From DASPWW01 sp963803425 (GTDB lineage Bacteria > Actinomycetota > Thermoleophilia > Solirubrobacterales > 70-9), in contig CAWDMA010000003.1 in the NCBI GenBank assembly GCA_963803425.1, positions 558,001-622,000 of the forward strand: 64,000 nt of DNA, read 5' to 3'. The stretch's first letter is position 1; each line of letters begins with the position of its first letter. Positions 25,999 through 34,821 of the stretch are shown piece after piece. The notes under the pieces are model-generated. The model worked only from the letters and a program-made list of their open reading frames with translations. It was not told where the DNA came from and did no database searches. The translations under genes and the position numbers were made by a program.

Positions 25999-28900
25999 AT
26001 GGGATCGGTGATGGAGCTCGCGGCAGGCAGGGCAAAGAGGCGTTCGCGGGCATCGGTGCGGGCGATTGCGACCGTGGGAGCGGGCCTGTCGCTCCTCTTC
26101 GCGTGTGCCGGCCAAGCGCATGCCGCCGCGCCGACCTGGGAGCGCGCCTGGGGCGAGGACGTCGTCACCGGCGGCGGCACCGGGGCCGAGATCTGCACCG
26201 TGGCGGCCGAGTGCAAGGCGGGGTTGTCGACGGGCGGCCTCGGCGGTGAGCTGAACGCACCTCGGGGGATCGCGATCGGCCCGGATGGAGACGTGTACGT
26301 GACCGAGGACGCCCGCAACCGGGTGCAGAAGTTCGATGCCGACGGCAACTTCGAGCGCGCCTGGGGCAAGGACGTCGTCACCGGCGGTGGCACAGGGTTC
26401 GAGATCTGCACGGTGGCGGCGGACTGCAAGACAGGTGTCGCCGGCGGGCTCGGCGGGGAGCTCAACAGCCCCTTCGGGGTCGCGGTCGACGCGACCGGGA
26501 ACGTGTACGTCGTCGATCAGCTCAACAACCGCATCCAGAGGTTCGACTCCGACGGCAACTTCCAGCGCACATGGGGCAAGAACGTCTCGATAAGCAGCGG
26601 CGACCCCAACTTCGAGATCTGCACGATCGCGCTCGACTGCAAGGCGGGCGACACAGGCTCTCTCGGGGGTGACCTGAGCAGCCCAAGAGCGGTGGCCGCC
26701 GACGCCGCCGGAAACGTGTACGTCGTCGACATCGGCAACGGACGCATCCAGAAGTACAACTCCAGCGGGGTCTTCCAGCGCGCCTGGGGCCGCGACGTGG
26801 TCACGGGCGGCGGCACCGGGGCCGAGATCTGCACGGTTCAGGCGGCCTGCAAGAGCGGTGTCATCGGCTCTCTCGGGGGCGAGCTGAACAATCCGCGGAC
26901 CGTCGCGACCGACGGCGACGCCGTGTACGTCCCCGAGGCCGGCAACTTTCGAATCGACAAGTTCGACCCTTCTGGCAACTTCGAGCGCGCCTGGGGCAAG
27001 GACGTCGTCACCGGCGGTGGCACCGGGGCCGAGATCTGCACGGTGGCGGCGGACTGCAAGCCCGGGTCCTCCGGCGGGCTCGGCGGGGAGCTGAACGATG
27101 TCCTGGGCATCGGGATCGACGCTGCGGGTGACGTGCACGCCGCGGACGCCGACAACGACCGCGTGCAGCAGTTCGACGCGGACGGCAACTTCCTGCGCGC
27201 CTGGGGCCGCGACGTGGTCACCGGCGGGGGCACCGGATATGAGGTCTGCACCGCGGCGGCCGAGTGCAAAGCGGGTGTGAACGGGTCGGCTGGGGGCGAG
27301 CTCTCAACACCGACCGGCGTCGCGTCGGACGGCGCCGATCACGTCTATGTCACCGATCGCAGCAACCACAGGGTCCAGAGCTTCTCGTTCGACACGACGC
27401 CGCCCGACACCCAGATCGACTCCGGACCCGACGATCCGACCAACGACCCGACGCCGACCTTCACCTTCTCCTCGCCCGACGACCCCGGCTCGACATTCGA
27501 GTGCCAGATCGACGGCGGCGGTTGGAGCGCGTGCGGCTCGCCGCATACCACCGCGCCGCTCGTCGACGGCTTCCGCACCTTCGAGGTGCGGGCGATCGAC
27601 GCGGTCGGCAACGTCGATCCCTCCCCGGCGACCGCGACGTTCACCCTCGACACCGACGCGCCGGACACGATCCTGCTCTCGGGCCCCGACGAGCTCACCA
27701 ACGACACGGCCCCGACCTTCACCTTCGACACCAACGAGCCCGGCTCGACGTTCGAGTGTCGGGTCGACACCGCTGCCTTCGCACCCTGCACCTCGCCTCA
27801 TACCACCGCCGGCCTCGACGAGGGGGAGCACGCATTCGAGGTCCGCGCGATCGACGAGGCCGGCAACGTGGATCCCAGCCCCGCGAGCAATACGTTCGTC
27901 GTTGATGTGACGCCGCCCGACACCCAGATCGACTCCGGACCCGACGATCCGGGCAACGACGACACGCCGACCTTCACCTTCTCCTCGCCCGACGGCGGGA
28001 TCGATTTCGAGTGCCGGGTGGACGGCGGCGGCTTCTCCCCGTGCACCTCGCCGCACACGACCGCGTCGCTCGCAGACGGCGAGCGCACCTTCGAGGTCCG
28101 CGCCGCCGACGCCGCCGGGAATGTCGATCCCAGCCCCGCGAGCGACACGTTCGAGGTGGACGCGACCCCGCCCACGACGACGATCGACTCCGGCCCCGGC
28201 GGCCCCACCAGCAACACCACCCCGATCTTCACCTTCTCGGCCGATGAGAGCTCGGAGTTCGAGTGCCGGGTCGATGCCGCGGCCTTCGCTCCCTGCATCT
28301 CCCCGTTCGTCGCCGACCCGCTCGGCGAGGGCCAGCACAGCTTCGAGGTCAGGGCCACCGACGTCGCCGGGAACACCGATCCCGCGCCCCCGAGCCGCGA
28401 CTTCACCGTCGATCTGACCCCGCCGGGCACGCAGATCGACTCCGGCCCCCGCGATCTGAGCAACGACACGACGCCGACCTTCACCTTCTCGGCCGACGAG
28501 GGCGGCTCAAGCTTTGCGTGCCGGGTCGATGCCGAGAGCTTTGCCCCATGCGCCTCCCCCCACACGACCGACCCGCTGGGCGAGGGAGAGCACACCTTCG
28601 AGGTCAGGGCCACCGACGCCGCCGGCAACACCGATCCCGACGCCGCGACCCAGACCTTCACCCTCGACCTGACCCCGCCGGACACGCAGATCGACTCCGG
28701 GCCGAGTGGGGCAACGGACGACAGCACGCCGACCTTCGCCTTCTCCTCGCCCGACGCCGGTGCGACCTTCGAGTGCCAGCTCAAGGGCGCCGGCTTCAAG
28801 CCATGCAACTCTCCCCACACGACCGCCGCGCTCGCAGACGGCCCCTACACCTTCGAGGTCAGGGCCACCGACGCCGCCGGCAACACCGATCACACCCCCG

Positions 28901-29352
28901 CGAGCCGTGGCTTCACGCTCGACACGACGAGCGAGCCCCCACCGTCGGGCGGCGGGGGCGGCCCAAAGCCCGACATCGACACGACACCGCCCGTCGCCGT
29001 CCTGGACGCGAAGTCGAAGCAGAAGGCGGGCGCCGCGATCAAGGTCGAGGTGGGCTGCGACGAGGACTGCACCGCGAGCGCGACCGGCACGGCGACGGCC
29101 AAGCGCGGCAAGGCGCGACGCTCGGCGGCCGGCGCGGCGAAGAAGATGGGCAAGTTCAAGCTGGCTCCGGCGAGCGCGGAGATCCCGGCCGGCCACAGCG
29201 CGACCCTGACGCTGAAGCCGAAGGGCAAGGCGAAGAAGGGCCTGAAGAAGGCGGTGAAGGGCGGCGCGAAGGCGAAGGCCCAGATCGGGGTCGAGTTCGT
29301 CGACCGGGCCGGGAACTCGACGGAAGACAGCCTCGTCGTGAAGCTGAAGTAG
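25999..29352 (+). CDS. secreted NHL-repeat / Ig-like repeat protein (1117 aa)
   Basis: A signal peptide (VRAIATVGAGLSLLFACAGQAHA) is followed by six NHL-type propeller repeats of about 62-65 residues, each with ERAWGKDVVTGGGTG and a conserved Cys pair (EICTVAAxCKxG), then six Ig-like repeats of about 85 residues (TPPDTQIDSGP ... FECRVD ... TFEVRATDAAGNVDPSPA), then a Gly linker and a Lys/Ala-rich C-terminal beta domain. It is probably an exported, wall-associated adhesin or binding protein; function unknown. ATG 26011 is an alternative start. The repeats are also strong at DNA level. Confidence 0.8.
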   Translation: MGSVMELAAGRAKRRSRASVRAIATVGAGLSLLFACAGQAHAAAPTWERAWGEDVVTGGGTGAEICTVAAECKAGLSTGGLGGELNAPRGIAIGPDGDVYVTEDARNRVQKFDADGNFERAWGKDVVTGGGTGFEICTVAADCKTGVAGGLGGELNSPFGVAVDATGNVYVVDQLNNRIQRFDSDGNFQRTWGKNVSISSGDPNFEICTIALDCKAGDTGSLGGDLSSPRAVAADAAGNVYVVDIGNGRIQKYNSSGVFQRAWGRDVVTGGGTGAEICTVQAACKSGVIGSLGGELNNPRTVATDGDAVYVPEAGNFRIDKFDPSGNFERAWGKDVVTGGGTGAEICTVAADCKPGSSGGLGGELNDVLGIGIDAAGDVHAADADNDRVQQFDADGNFLRAWGRDVVTGGGTGYEVCTAAAECKAGVNGSAGGELSTPTGVASDGADHVYVTDRSNHRVQSFSFDTTPPDTQIDSGPDDPTNDPTPTFTFSSPDDPGSTFECQIDGGGWSACGSPHTTAPLVDGFRTFEVRAIDAVGNVDPSPATATFTLDTDAPDTILLSGPDELTNDTAPTFTFDTNEPGSTFECRVDTAAFAPCTSPHTTAGLDEGEHAFEVRAIDEAGNVDPSPASNTFVVDVTPPDTQIDSGPDDPGNDDTPTFTFSSPDGGIDFECRVDGGGFSPCTSPHTTASLADGERTFEVRAADAAGNVDPSPASDTFEVDATPPTTTIDSGPGGPTSNTTPIFTFSADESSEFECRVDAAAFAPCISPFVADPLGEGQHSFEVRATDVAGNTDPAPPSRDFTVDLTPPGTQIDSGPRDLSNDTTPTFTFSADEGGSSFACRVDAESFAPCASPHTTDPLGEGEHTFEVRATDAAGNTDPDAATQTFTLDLTPPDTQIDSGPSGATDDSTPTFAFSSPDAGATFECQLKGAGFKPCNSPHTTAALADGPYTFEVRATDAAGNTDHTPASRGFTLDTTSEPPPSGGGGGPKPDIDTTPPVAVLDAKSKQKAGAAIKVEVGCDEDCTASATGTATAKRGKARRSAAGAAKKMGKFKLAPASAEIPAGHSATLTLKPKGKAKKGLKKAVKGGAKAKAQIGVEFVDRAGNSTEDSLVVKLK
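26140..27390 (+). repeat. six tandem NHL-encoding repeats
   Basis: Units of about 190-200 bp recur, each carrying near-identical DNA for GKDVVTGGGTG...EICTVAA. Unit 3 is the most diverged (SISSGDPNFEICTIALDC). Confidence 0.85.
27391..28930 (+). repeat. six tandem Ig-like-encoding repeats
   Basis: Units of about 255 bp encode TPPxTQIDSGP...TFTFSS...FEC...SPHTT...TFEVRA.DAAGN. The conserved blocks are almost identical between units, favouring recombination. Confidence 0.85.
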
Positions 29353-29398
29353 TCGCGCGGCTCCAGCGGCGGGATCACCGCCAGCCGGACGACGAGCG

Positions 29399-30634
29399 CT
29401 ACTTCGCCGGCGTGAACCGCACCGGCAGCGTCTTCAGCTGATTCAGGAACAGCGACCGGGCGCGGGTGGGCTCGCCGGCGAGCTCGATGTCGGGGAAGCG
29501 GCGCAGGGTCTCCTCGAGCAGCGTCTTCAGCTCCAGTCGCGCCAGCGACGCGCCGAGGCAGAAGTGGCGACCGCCGGCGCCGAGCGCCTGGTGGTCGCGG
29601 CTGCGAGTGAGGTCGAGGCGGTACGGGTCCTCGTACACATCCTCGTCGCGGTTCGACGCCACGTACCACAGCAGCACCTTGTCGCCCTTGGCGATCCTCT
29701 GGCCGCGGATCTCCGTGTCGGACGTCGCCGTCCGGCGGAAGTGCGAGAAGGCCGGGTAGTAGCGGAGCATCTCCTCGACCGCGCCCTCGATCAGCGACGG
29801 ATCGTCGAGCAGCAGCCGCTTCTGGTCGGGGTGCTCGAACAGGCCCAGCATTCCGCTAGTGAACACCGCACGGGTGCTGTCGTTGCCCGCCGCGCCGAGC
29901 AGTCCAAGCCCCATGAAGATCTCGCTCTCGTTGAGCTGCTCGCCGTCGACCTCGGCGTGGACGAGGACGCTGATCAGGTCGTCGCCGGGCTGCGCGCGGC
30001 GCTCCGCGATCATCTCCATCGTCTCGTCCCATGCCTGGGCCATCATCTGCGCCATCGCCTCCTCGGAGGGACGGAGGTCCTCGTCGCCGAACCCGAGCGC
30101 GATGTTGGTCTGCTCGATGTGGCGCTGGTCGTCCTCCTCGGGCGTCCCCATGAACGACCCGATCACCCGGGCGACGACAGGGCCGGCGACGTCGTGGACG
30201 AGGTCGCACTCGCCGCGCGCCGCGACGCGGTCGAGCACCCGGTTGACGATCCCGCGGATCCGCTCGGTGTGCTCCGCGATCCGCTTCGGCGTGAACCCGC
30301 GCTGGAACAGAGCCTTGAGCCGGTCGTGGCGCGGAGGGTCCATCGAGATCATCATCTGGCGCTGCGCCTCGAGCGGGACCCCGAAGTCGTCGAGGAACAT
30401 GATCCCGCCGACCTCGGAGGAGTAGGTCTTCCAGTCGAGGCTGACCTCGCGCACGTCGACGGCCTTGGTCAAAGACCAGAACCCCGCCTCGTCGGGATGA
30501 TCAGCGAGCGGGCTCCAGTGCACCGGCGCCTCGTTCCGAAGCCGCGTGAAGAGGTCGTGTGGCGGCCCTTCCTCCCACAGCGACAGGTCGCCGAGGTCGA
30601 TCTGGTCGAGCTGCTGCGGGGCGATCACGGACAT
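29399..30634 (-). CDS. cytochrome P450 (411 aa)
   Basis: A soluble bacterial class I P450. The I-helix oxygen-activation motif AGNDST, the ExxR motif (EEMLRYYPAFSHFRR) and the heme-thiolate loop GAGGRHFCLGASLARLE with its Cys are intact. Features such as MDPPRHDRLKALFQRGFTPKRI recall actinobacterial lipid/steroid hydroxylases (for example CYP125/CYP142-like), but the substrate is not fixed by sequence. No ferredoxin or reductase gene is adjacent. It is divergent from a TetR regulator across a 61-nt gap with a palindrome. Confidence 0.93.
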   Translation of the reverse strand: MSVIAPQQLDQIDLGDLSLWEEGPPHDLFTRLRNEAPVHWSPLADHPDEAGFWSLTKAVDVREVSLDWKTYSSEVGGIMFLDDFGVPLEAQRQMMISMDPPRHDRLKALFQRGFTPKRIAEHTERIRGIVNRVLDRVAARGECDLVHDVAGPVVARVIGSFMGTPEEDDQRHIEQTNIALGFGDEDLRPSEEAMAQMMAQAWDETMEMIAERRAQPGDDLISVLVHAEVDGEQLNESEIFMGLGLLGAAGNDSTRAVFTSGMLGLFEHPDQKRLLLDDPSLIEGAVEEMLRYYPAFSHFRRTATSDTEIRGQRIAKGDKVLLWYVASNRDEDVYEDPYRLDLTRSRDHQALGAGGRHFCLGASLARLELKTLLEETLRRFPDIELAGEPTRARSLFLNQLKTLPVRFTPAK

Positions 30635-30677
30635 CTGAGCCTCCGTCTGGTTGCGCTGGCCAGCGTGCGTCCGTCAT

Positions 30678-30691
30678 ACTACAGATGTAGT
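30678..30691. promoter_or_regulatory. candidate TetR operator in the P450/tetR gap
   Basis: ACTACA-GA-TGTAGT is a perfect 14-bp palindrome lying just after the -10-like CATACT (30675-30680), with TTGCGC 18 bp upstream. Placement over the divergent start region suits autoregulation by the adjacent TetR protein. Confidence 0.6.
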
Positions 30692-30695
30692 GAGC

Positions 30696-31277
30696 ATGGT
30701 GCAGGCCGAGACCACCGACCGTCGCACGCTCGTCGCAGACGCGGCCCTGAGCGTGCTGGAGCGCGAGGGCGGGCGCGGCCTCACGCATCGCCGCGTCGAC
30801 CGCGAGGCGGGCCTCCCGGAGGGGTCGACCAGCAACTACTTCGGAACCCGCGAGGCTCTGCTGACCGGCGCGCTGCACCGGCTCGTCGATCTCGAGGAGC
30901 CGATGATGCAGGCGCTGGAGGCGCTCGTCCCGTACGGGCCCTACGACGCGCACCAGGCGGCAGAGCTGGTCGCGGAGCAGATCGCGGGCTGGCTCCGACC
31001 CGAGCGGCGGGGGTTGGAGGTGGCGCGGTACGAGCTGTCGCTTGAGGCGCGGCGGCGTCCCGAGTTCCTCGCGGCGCTGATCGAGGTGCGGGCGGAGTTT
31101 CTGCTCCGCACCGAGGAGCTGCTCCCGGCTGCGGGGTGCGCGACCCCCCGCGAGCACGCCCCGCCGATGCTGGCGGCGCTGGACGGGCTGATGGTCAACC
31201 AGCTCTTCCATCCGCGCACGGCGCTGTCGCGCGAGCAGATCGTCGCGTTCCTGGAGCGTCTGTTCGAGACCTGCTGA
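30696..31277 (+). CDS. TetR-family transcriptional regulator (193 aa)
   Basis: The N-terminal HTH is typical (LVADAALSVLEREGGRGLTHRRVDREAGLPEGSTSNYFGTREALL). The C-terminal ligand domain is all-helical and unassigned. ATG 30696 or GTG 30690 is the start. It is divergent from the P450 and followed by a SnoaL-like gene, so it likely controls a small oxidative pathway and its own expression through the palindrome at 30678-30691. Confidence 0.88.
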   Translation: MVQAETTDRRTLVADAALSVLEREGGRGLTHRRVDREAGLPEGSTSNYFGTREALLTGALHRLVDLEEPMMQALEALVPYGPYDAHQAAELVAEQIAGWLRPERRGLEVARYELSLEARRRPEFLAALIEVRAEFLLRTEELLPAAGCATPREHAPPMLAALDGLMVNQLFHPRTALSREQIVAFLERLFETC

Positions 31278-31288
31278 CGGGCGATACG

Positions 31289-31825
31289 ATGGCGTCGATG
31301 CCGCCCGACACGACCCCCGCGGACGCGACGAACGCCAGGGCCGTCGTGCAGGCCTACTTCGACGCGGTCGCCGCGCGCGACGTTGACGCGATGGCGGCAT
31401 GCTGGGAGCCCGGGGGCGAGGACCGGCTGGTCGGGATGGTGGAGCTCGAGGTTCCCGACGGCCTCCGGACGTGGTTCACGTCGATGTTCGAGGCGATCCC
31501 CGACTTTCGGTTCGAGGTCGTCGACATGGTCGTGGACGGCGATCGCGCCGCGGTCCGCTGGCGGGCGCGCGGAACCTTCGACGGGACCGGGAGGTTCGAG
31601 GGCGTCGCTCCCACCGGAGCCTCACTCGACGTCGAGGGCTGCGACGTGCTCACCGTCCGCGACGGCAAGCTCGTCGCCAACCACGCGTACACCAACGGGA
31701 TGGACCTGGCTCGCCAGATGGGCGTGATGCCGCCGGCCGGCTCGGCCGCCGAGCGGGCGATGCTGGCGGCGACCAACGCCAAGACCGCGGCCCGCGACCG
31801 GATCCGCGGTCTGCTCGACCGCTAG
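31289..31825 (+). CDS. SnoaL-like / NTF2-fold protein (178 aa)
   Basis: The sequence has the pattern of SnoaL-type ester or polyketide cyclases: a start helix (ARAVVQAYFDAVAARDVDAM), DGLRTWFTSMFEAIPDFRFEV, and late strands ending in VANHAYTNGMDLARQMG. Many such proteins are uncharacterised enzymes or binding proteins of the NTF2 fold. It lies 11 nt after tetR and ends 4 nt before the convergent M23 gene. Confidence 0.75.
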   Translation: MASMPPDTTPADATNARAVVQAYFDAVAARDVDAMAACWEPGGEDRLVGMVELEVPDGLRTWFTSMFEAIPDFRFEVVDMVVDGDRAAVRWRARGTFDGTGRFEGVAPTGASLDVEGCDVLTVRDGKLVANHAYTNGMDLARQMGVMPPAGSAAERAMLAATNAKTAARDRIRGLLDR

Positions 31826-31829
31826 CCGC

Positions 31830-32924
31830 TCACGACCAGCCGTCCCAGCGGCGCAGCTCCGCAAGCGGGTCGCGGGGGTGGCCGTCGTGCCACCCCGAGG
31901 GCCACAGCTCGAAATGGAGCTGGCAGCCCTCGCCGCGCGCGTTCCCGGTTCGCCCCACCGCGCCGATCCCCTCGCCCGTGCGGACCCGCTCGCCCCGCCT
32001 CACGGGCGGGGGATGGATCAGGTGCGCGTACATGTAGTCGGCCTCCGTCTGGCGCCCGTCGATCACCAGGTAGTTCCCGTACAGCGCGCCGCTGTATCCC
32101 TTGAACTGGACCGTGCCCCCGCGGGCGGCCTCGAGTCGCGTCCCGCAGCCGGCCCACACGTCCTGCCCCTCGTGGGTGCGGCCGCCCGAGCGCGGCACGC
32201 CGAACCGGTCCCCGTACGAGTGCGGGCCGCGCACCGGGAAGCGGTGGTCGTAGAACCGGAACCGGCCGGCGACGCGGCCGCCTCGCCCCGCGGCCGCCAC
32301 CCTGAACCGATACCGGCCGGGATCGCCGGCATTCCCCGACCCGGTCAGCCCGTTCCACCGCACGGTGTGGGTGGCGAACGGCGTCCGCTCGCGCTGATCC
32401 CACCTCCGGACCAGCTTCCCGCCCCGGTGCAGCTCGAGGCTCACGTCGGCGGCGCCGTAGGCCCTGAACCGGTACCGCAGGCGCGGTTTGCTGCGGGCGT
32501 CGAAGAACGCGACCCGGGGGCGGGTGCGGGCCCGCTTCAGCTCGAAGCTGCCGTCCGCTGGCAGCTCGGTGTCGGGGACCACTCGCAGCCTGGGCGCAGC
32601 GGCGGACCGGCCGTCGGCGTCGACGATCCGGGGGCGGCCGCCGGTCGCGCCCGCGGGCACGGTCACGTCGAGCGCGTGCGTGGAGACACGCGAGGGCGCG
32701 GCGCCGGTCTGCCCCGCGGCGGAGGGGAACCGAACCTCCACCGCGCCGGCGAGGCGCCGGCCGGTGATCCGGACGCTCGCGCCGGCGCCCGCCGCACGGG
32801 CGCCCGCGCACCGCTCCAGGCACGCGACGCCGGTCGGCTTCGGCGGGCGGGGCGCAGCGCCGGCGGCGCCGGCCGCGATCGAGACTGCGGCCGCGAGCGC
32901 GGCGGCCGCCGCCGCGACCCTCAG
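31830..32924 (-). CDS. secreted M23 peptidase A (364 aa)
   Basis: A paralogue of the next gene. The lysostaphin-type domain is C-terminal: HEGQDVWAGCGT (first zinc His and Asp), and HFELW with GCQLHFE (HxH). The Ig-like middle region (YDHRFPVRGPHSYGDRFGVPR) is shared with its paralogue. The signal peptide (RVAAAAAALAAAVSIAAGAAGAA) and CLERC motif lie upstream of the first GTG at 32741; CTG at 32924 with GGGAG five bases before it fits as the start. It lies 28 nt after the first M23 gene and is likely co-transcribed from the c-di-AMP riboswitch. Confidence 0.85.
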   Translation of the reverse strand: MRVAAAAAALAAAVSIAAGAAGAAPRPPKPTGVACLERCAGARAAGAGASVRITGRRLAGAVEVRFPSAAGQTGAAPSRVSTHALDVTVPAGATGGRPRIVDADGRSAAAPRLRVVPDTELPADGSFELKRARTRPRVAFFDARSKPRLRYRFRAYGAADVSLELHRGGKLVRRWDQRERTPFATHTVRWNGLTGSGNAGDPGRYRFRVAAAGRGGRVAGRFRFYDHRFPVRGPHSYGDRFGVPRSGGRTHEGQDVWAGCGTRLEAARGGTVQFKGYSGALYGNYLVIDGRQTEADYMYAHLIHPPPVRRGERVRTGEGIGAVGRTGNARGEGCQLHFELWPSGWHDGHPRDPLAELRRWDGWS

Positions 32925-32952
32925 ATTCGCTCCCGCGCCGGGCGGGGGGGGA

Positions 32953-34128
32953 TCAGCTCCACTTGTCCCACTTCTTGAGCTGCTTGGTGACAGAGCGCAG
33001 GAAGTGGCCGCCCTCGTACCAGCCCGGCGCCGACCACAGCTCGAAGTGGAGATGGCAGCCGGTCGCGTCGCCGGTCTGGCCGACGAGCCCGATCTGCGCG
33101 CCGGTCTTCACCTTGTCCCCGCGCTTGAACTTGGAGCGCTTCTTCATGTGGGCGTACATGTAGTCGCGCTGGGTGCCCTTGCCGTCGATCACCAGGTAGT
33201 TGCCGGCGGCGCTCTGGCTGCCGTTGAACTGCACCTTGCCTCCGCGGGCCGCCACCAGCGGGGTGCCGCAGTCCGCGAACACGTCCTGCCCCTGGTGGGT
33301 GTGGCCGGCGCGCGGAGCCCCGACCCCGTCGCCGTAGTAGTGCTTGCCGCGGATCGGGAACTTGTGGTCGTAGAACCCGAAGGTGGTCCCGCTGGCGTCC
33401 TTGAGCTGGTCGCCCAGCCCGCCGATCCGGAACCGGTACTCGCCGCTCTTCGCGGTCTTGCCCTTCGCCTTCCCGTTCCATCGGATCGTCTGGTCGGAGT
33501 TCGGGTCGACCTTCTCCTCCACCCAGCTGTCGACGGTCTCGCCCCCCTTCCGCCGGACCAGGTCGACGCGGACGTCGGTGGGGCCGTCTCCGTTGAAGAT
33601 ATAGTGCAGCGTCGGCTTGCCCCCCTCTCCGAAGTAGTACGCCTTGTCGGGGCTGACGCTGGAGCTCGCGAGGCGGAAGCTGCCGGGCGCCGGGAGCTGA
33701 TCGGCGGGGACGACGTCGAGCCGCTTCGGCGACTTCGCGACCTGACCGAAGTCGTCCACGACACGCGGCTTCCCGTCCTTGGCGCCGTCGGGAACCTTCG
33801 CCTCGACCACGCGCGAGTCGACGTCGGTCGGCTTCACGGTGGCGCCGCTATGCCCCGGGAACCGGACCTTGTCGGTGTTCTCCAGGTGGCGCCCGGAGAG
33901 CTCTACCTTGGCGCCGTCGGCCGCCTTCCGGATCCCGGCGCACCTGTCCAAGCAGCTCACGTCGGTGAGAGCGGGCGGCTTCGGGACCCTGACGGCGCCC
34001 CCGGAGCCGTCCGAGCGGGGCTTCCCGGCCAGGGCGGTGCCGGCGACCAGCGTCAGCGCCGCGACCGCAAGTGCGAGTACGAGTATGAAGTTGCGTCGGG
34101 GACTTCGCGCCCACGACTCCCAGGCCAC
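32953..34128 (-). CDS. secreted M23 peptidase B (391 aa)
   Basis: An N-terminal membrane/signal segment (NFILVLALAVAALTLVAGTALA) is followed by CLDRCAGIRKA, an IPT/Ig-like region, a second beta domain and a C-terminal LytM/M23 domain with HTHQGQDVFADCGT and CHLHFELW. It should cleave peptidoglycan cross-bridges, or bind to peptidoglycan, outside the cell. The GTG start at 34128 has a GAGGTGG site. The transcript leader carries a c-di-AMP riboswitch, a known arrangement for wall hydrolases in actinobacteria. Confidence 0.9.
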   Translation of the reverse strand: MAWESWARSPRRNFILVLALAVAALTLVAGTALAGKPRSDGSGGAVRVPKPPALTDVSCLDRCAGIRKAADGAKVELSGRHLENTDKVRFPGHSGATVKPTDVDSRVVEAKVPDGAKDGKPRVVDDFGQVAKSPKRLDVVPADQLPAPGSFRLASSSVSPDKAYYFGEGGKPTLHYIFNGDGPTDVRVDLVRRKGGETVDSWVEEKVDPNSDQTIRWNGKAKGKTAKSGEYRFRIGGLGDQLKDASGTTFGFYDHKFPIRGKHYYGDGVGAPRAGHTHQGQDVFADCGTPLVAARGGKVQFNGSQSAAGNYLVIDGKGTQRDYMYAHMKKRSKFKRGDKVKTGAQIGLVGQTGDATGCHLHFELWSAPGWYEGGHFLRSVTKQLKKWDKWS

Positions 34129-34149
34129 GAACGACCACCTCTTTCTCGG

Positions 34150-34283
34150 GCCTACGGGGTTAGCTGTCGGGCTCGCGCTGAAAGAGCGGCGCTACGGTCC
34201 GTGCGGGACCGATTCGCCCCCGGGGCATCTGCCCCTCCGGTTCCCCCGCTCCCTCGCGGCAGGCCGCAAGGGATTCGGCAGGT
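34150..34283 (-). promoter_or_regulatory. c-di-AMP (ydaO/yuaA) riboswitch upstream of the M23 genes
   Basis: Read on the minus strand, the leader has the conserved ydaO blocks in order: GCCGAATCC, CGGGGGAACC, GGGGCGAATC, CTTTCAGC and the 3' signature CCCGACAGCTAACCCCGTAGGC (read in two parts). c-di-AMP binding normally turns these genes off. The riboswitch ends about 21 nt before the GTG start. A TATACT -10-like box lies at 34300-34305 on the same strand. Confidence 0.9.
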
Positions 34284-34392
34284 CCACCTGAAGGGCGCGA
34301 GTATATAGATGTGCGCGGCGCCGGCCCGAGCCTGAGCCGGTACCATCGTGCGCGCCGCGCCTGGCGTCGGTCGCCGGGGCGCGGTTTTCAGC

Positions 34393-34821
34393 GTGAAGAC
34401 CTACGTCGCCACACCCGAGACCCGCCAGCGTGACTGGTACGTCGTCGACGCCGAGGGCCAGACCCTGGGTCGGCTAGCCACGCAGATCGCGGACACGCTC
34501 CGCGGGAAGCGCAAGCCCCAGTACACGCCCCACGTAGACACCGGCGACTTCGTGGTCGTGGTGAACGCCGAGAAGATCCGCGTCACCGGGAACAAGCGCG
34601 ACACAAAGCTATACCGGCGCCACAGCGGGTATCCTGGGGGGCTGCGCTCGCGCAGCCTCGGCGAGATGCTGGAGCGGCGCCCCGAGGAGGTGATCCGGCT
34701 CGCGGTCCGCGGGATGCTGCCCCGCAACCGGCTCGCCCGAAAGCAGATCGGCAAGCTGAAGGTGTACGCGGGCCCCGACCATCCGCATGCGGCGCAGCAG
34801 CCGCAGCGATTGGAGGACTGA
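34393..34821 (+). CDS. rplM: 50S ribosomal protein uL13 (142 aa)
   Basis: The family start (KTYVATPETRQRDWYVVDAEGQTLGRLA) and core (GDFVVVVNAEKIRVTGNK, HSGYPGGL, AVRGMLP, KVYAGPDHPH) are intact. GTG 34393 gives the normal 142-residue length; the open frame from 34348 would add 15 unrelated residues. Its stop overlaps the rpsI start (TGATG). It binds 23S rRNA early in assembly. Confidence 0.97.
   Translation: MKTYVATPETRQRDWYVVDAEGQTLGRLATQIADTLRGKRKPQYTPHVDTGDFVVVVNAEKIRVTGNKRDTKLYRRHSGYPGGLRSRSLGEMLERRPEEVIRLAVRGMLPRNRLARKQIGKLKVYAGPDHPHAAQQPQRLED

Noticed and set aside
26140..28930. CRISPR-like array
   Set aside because: Repeats are long, in frame and encode NHL and Ig-like domains; there are no unique spacers of constant size.
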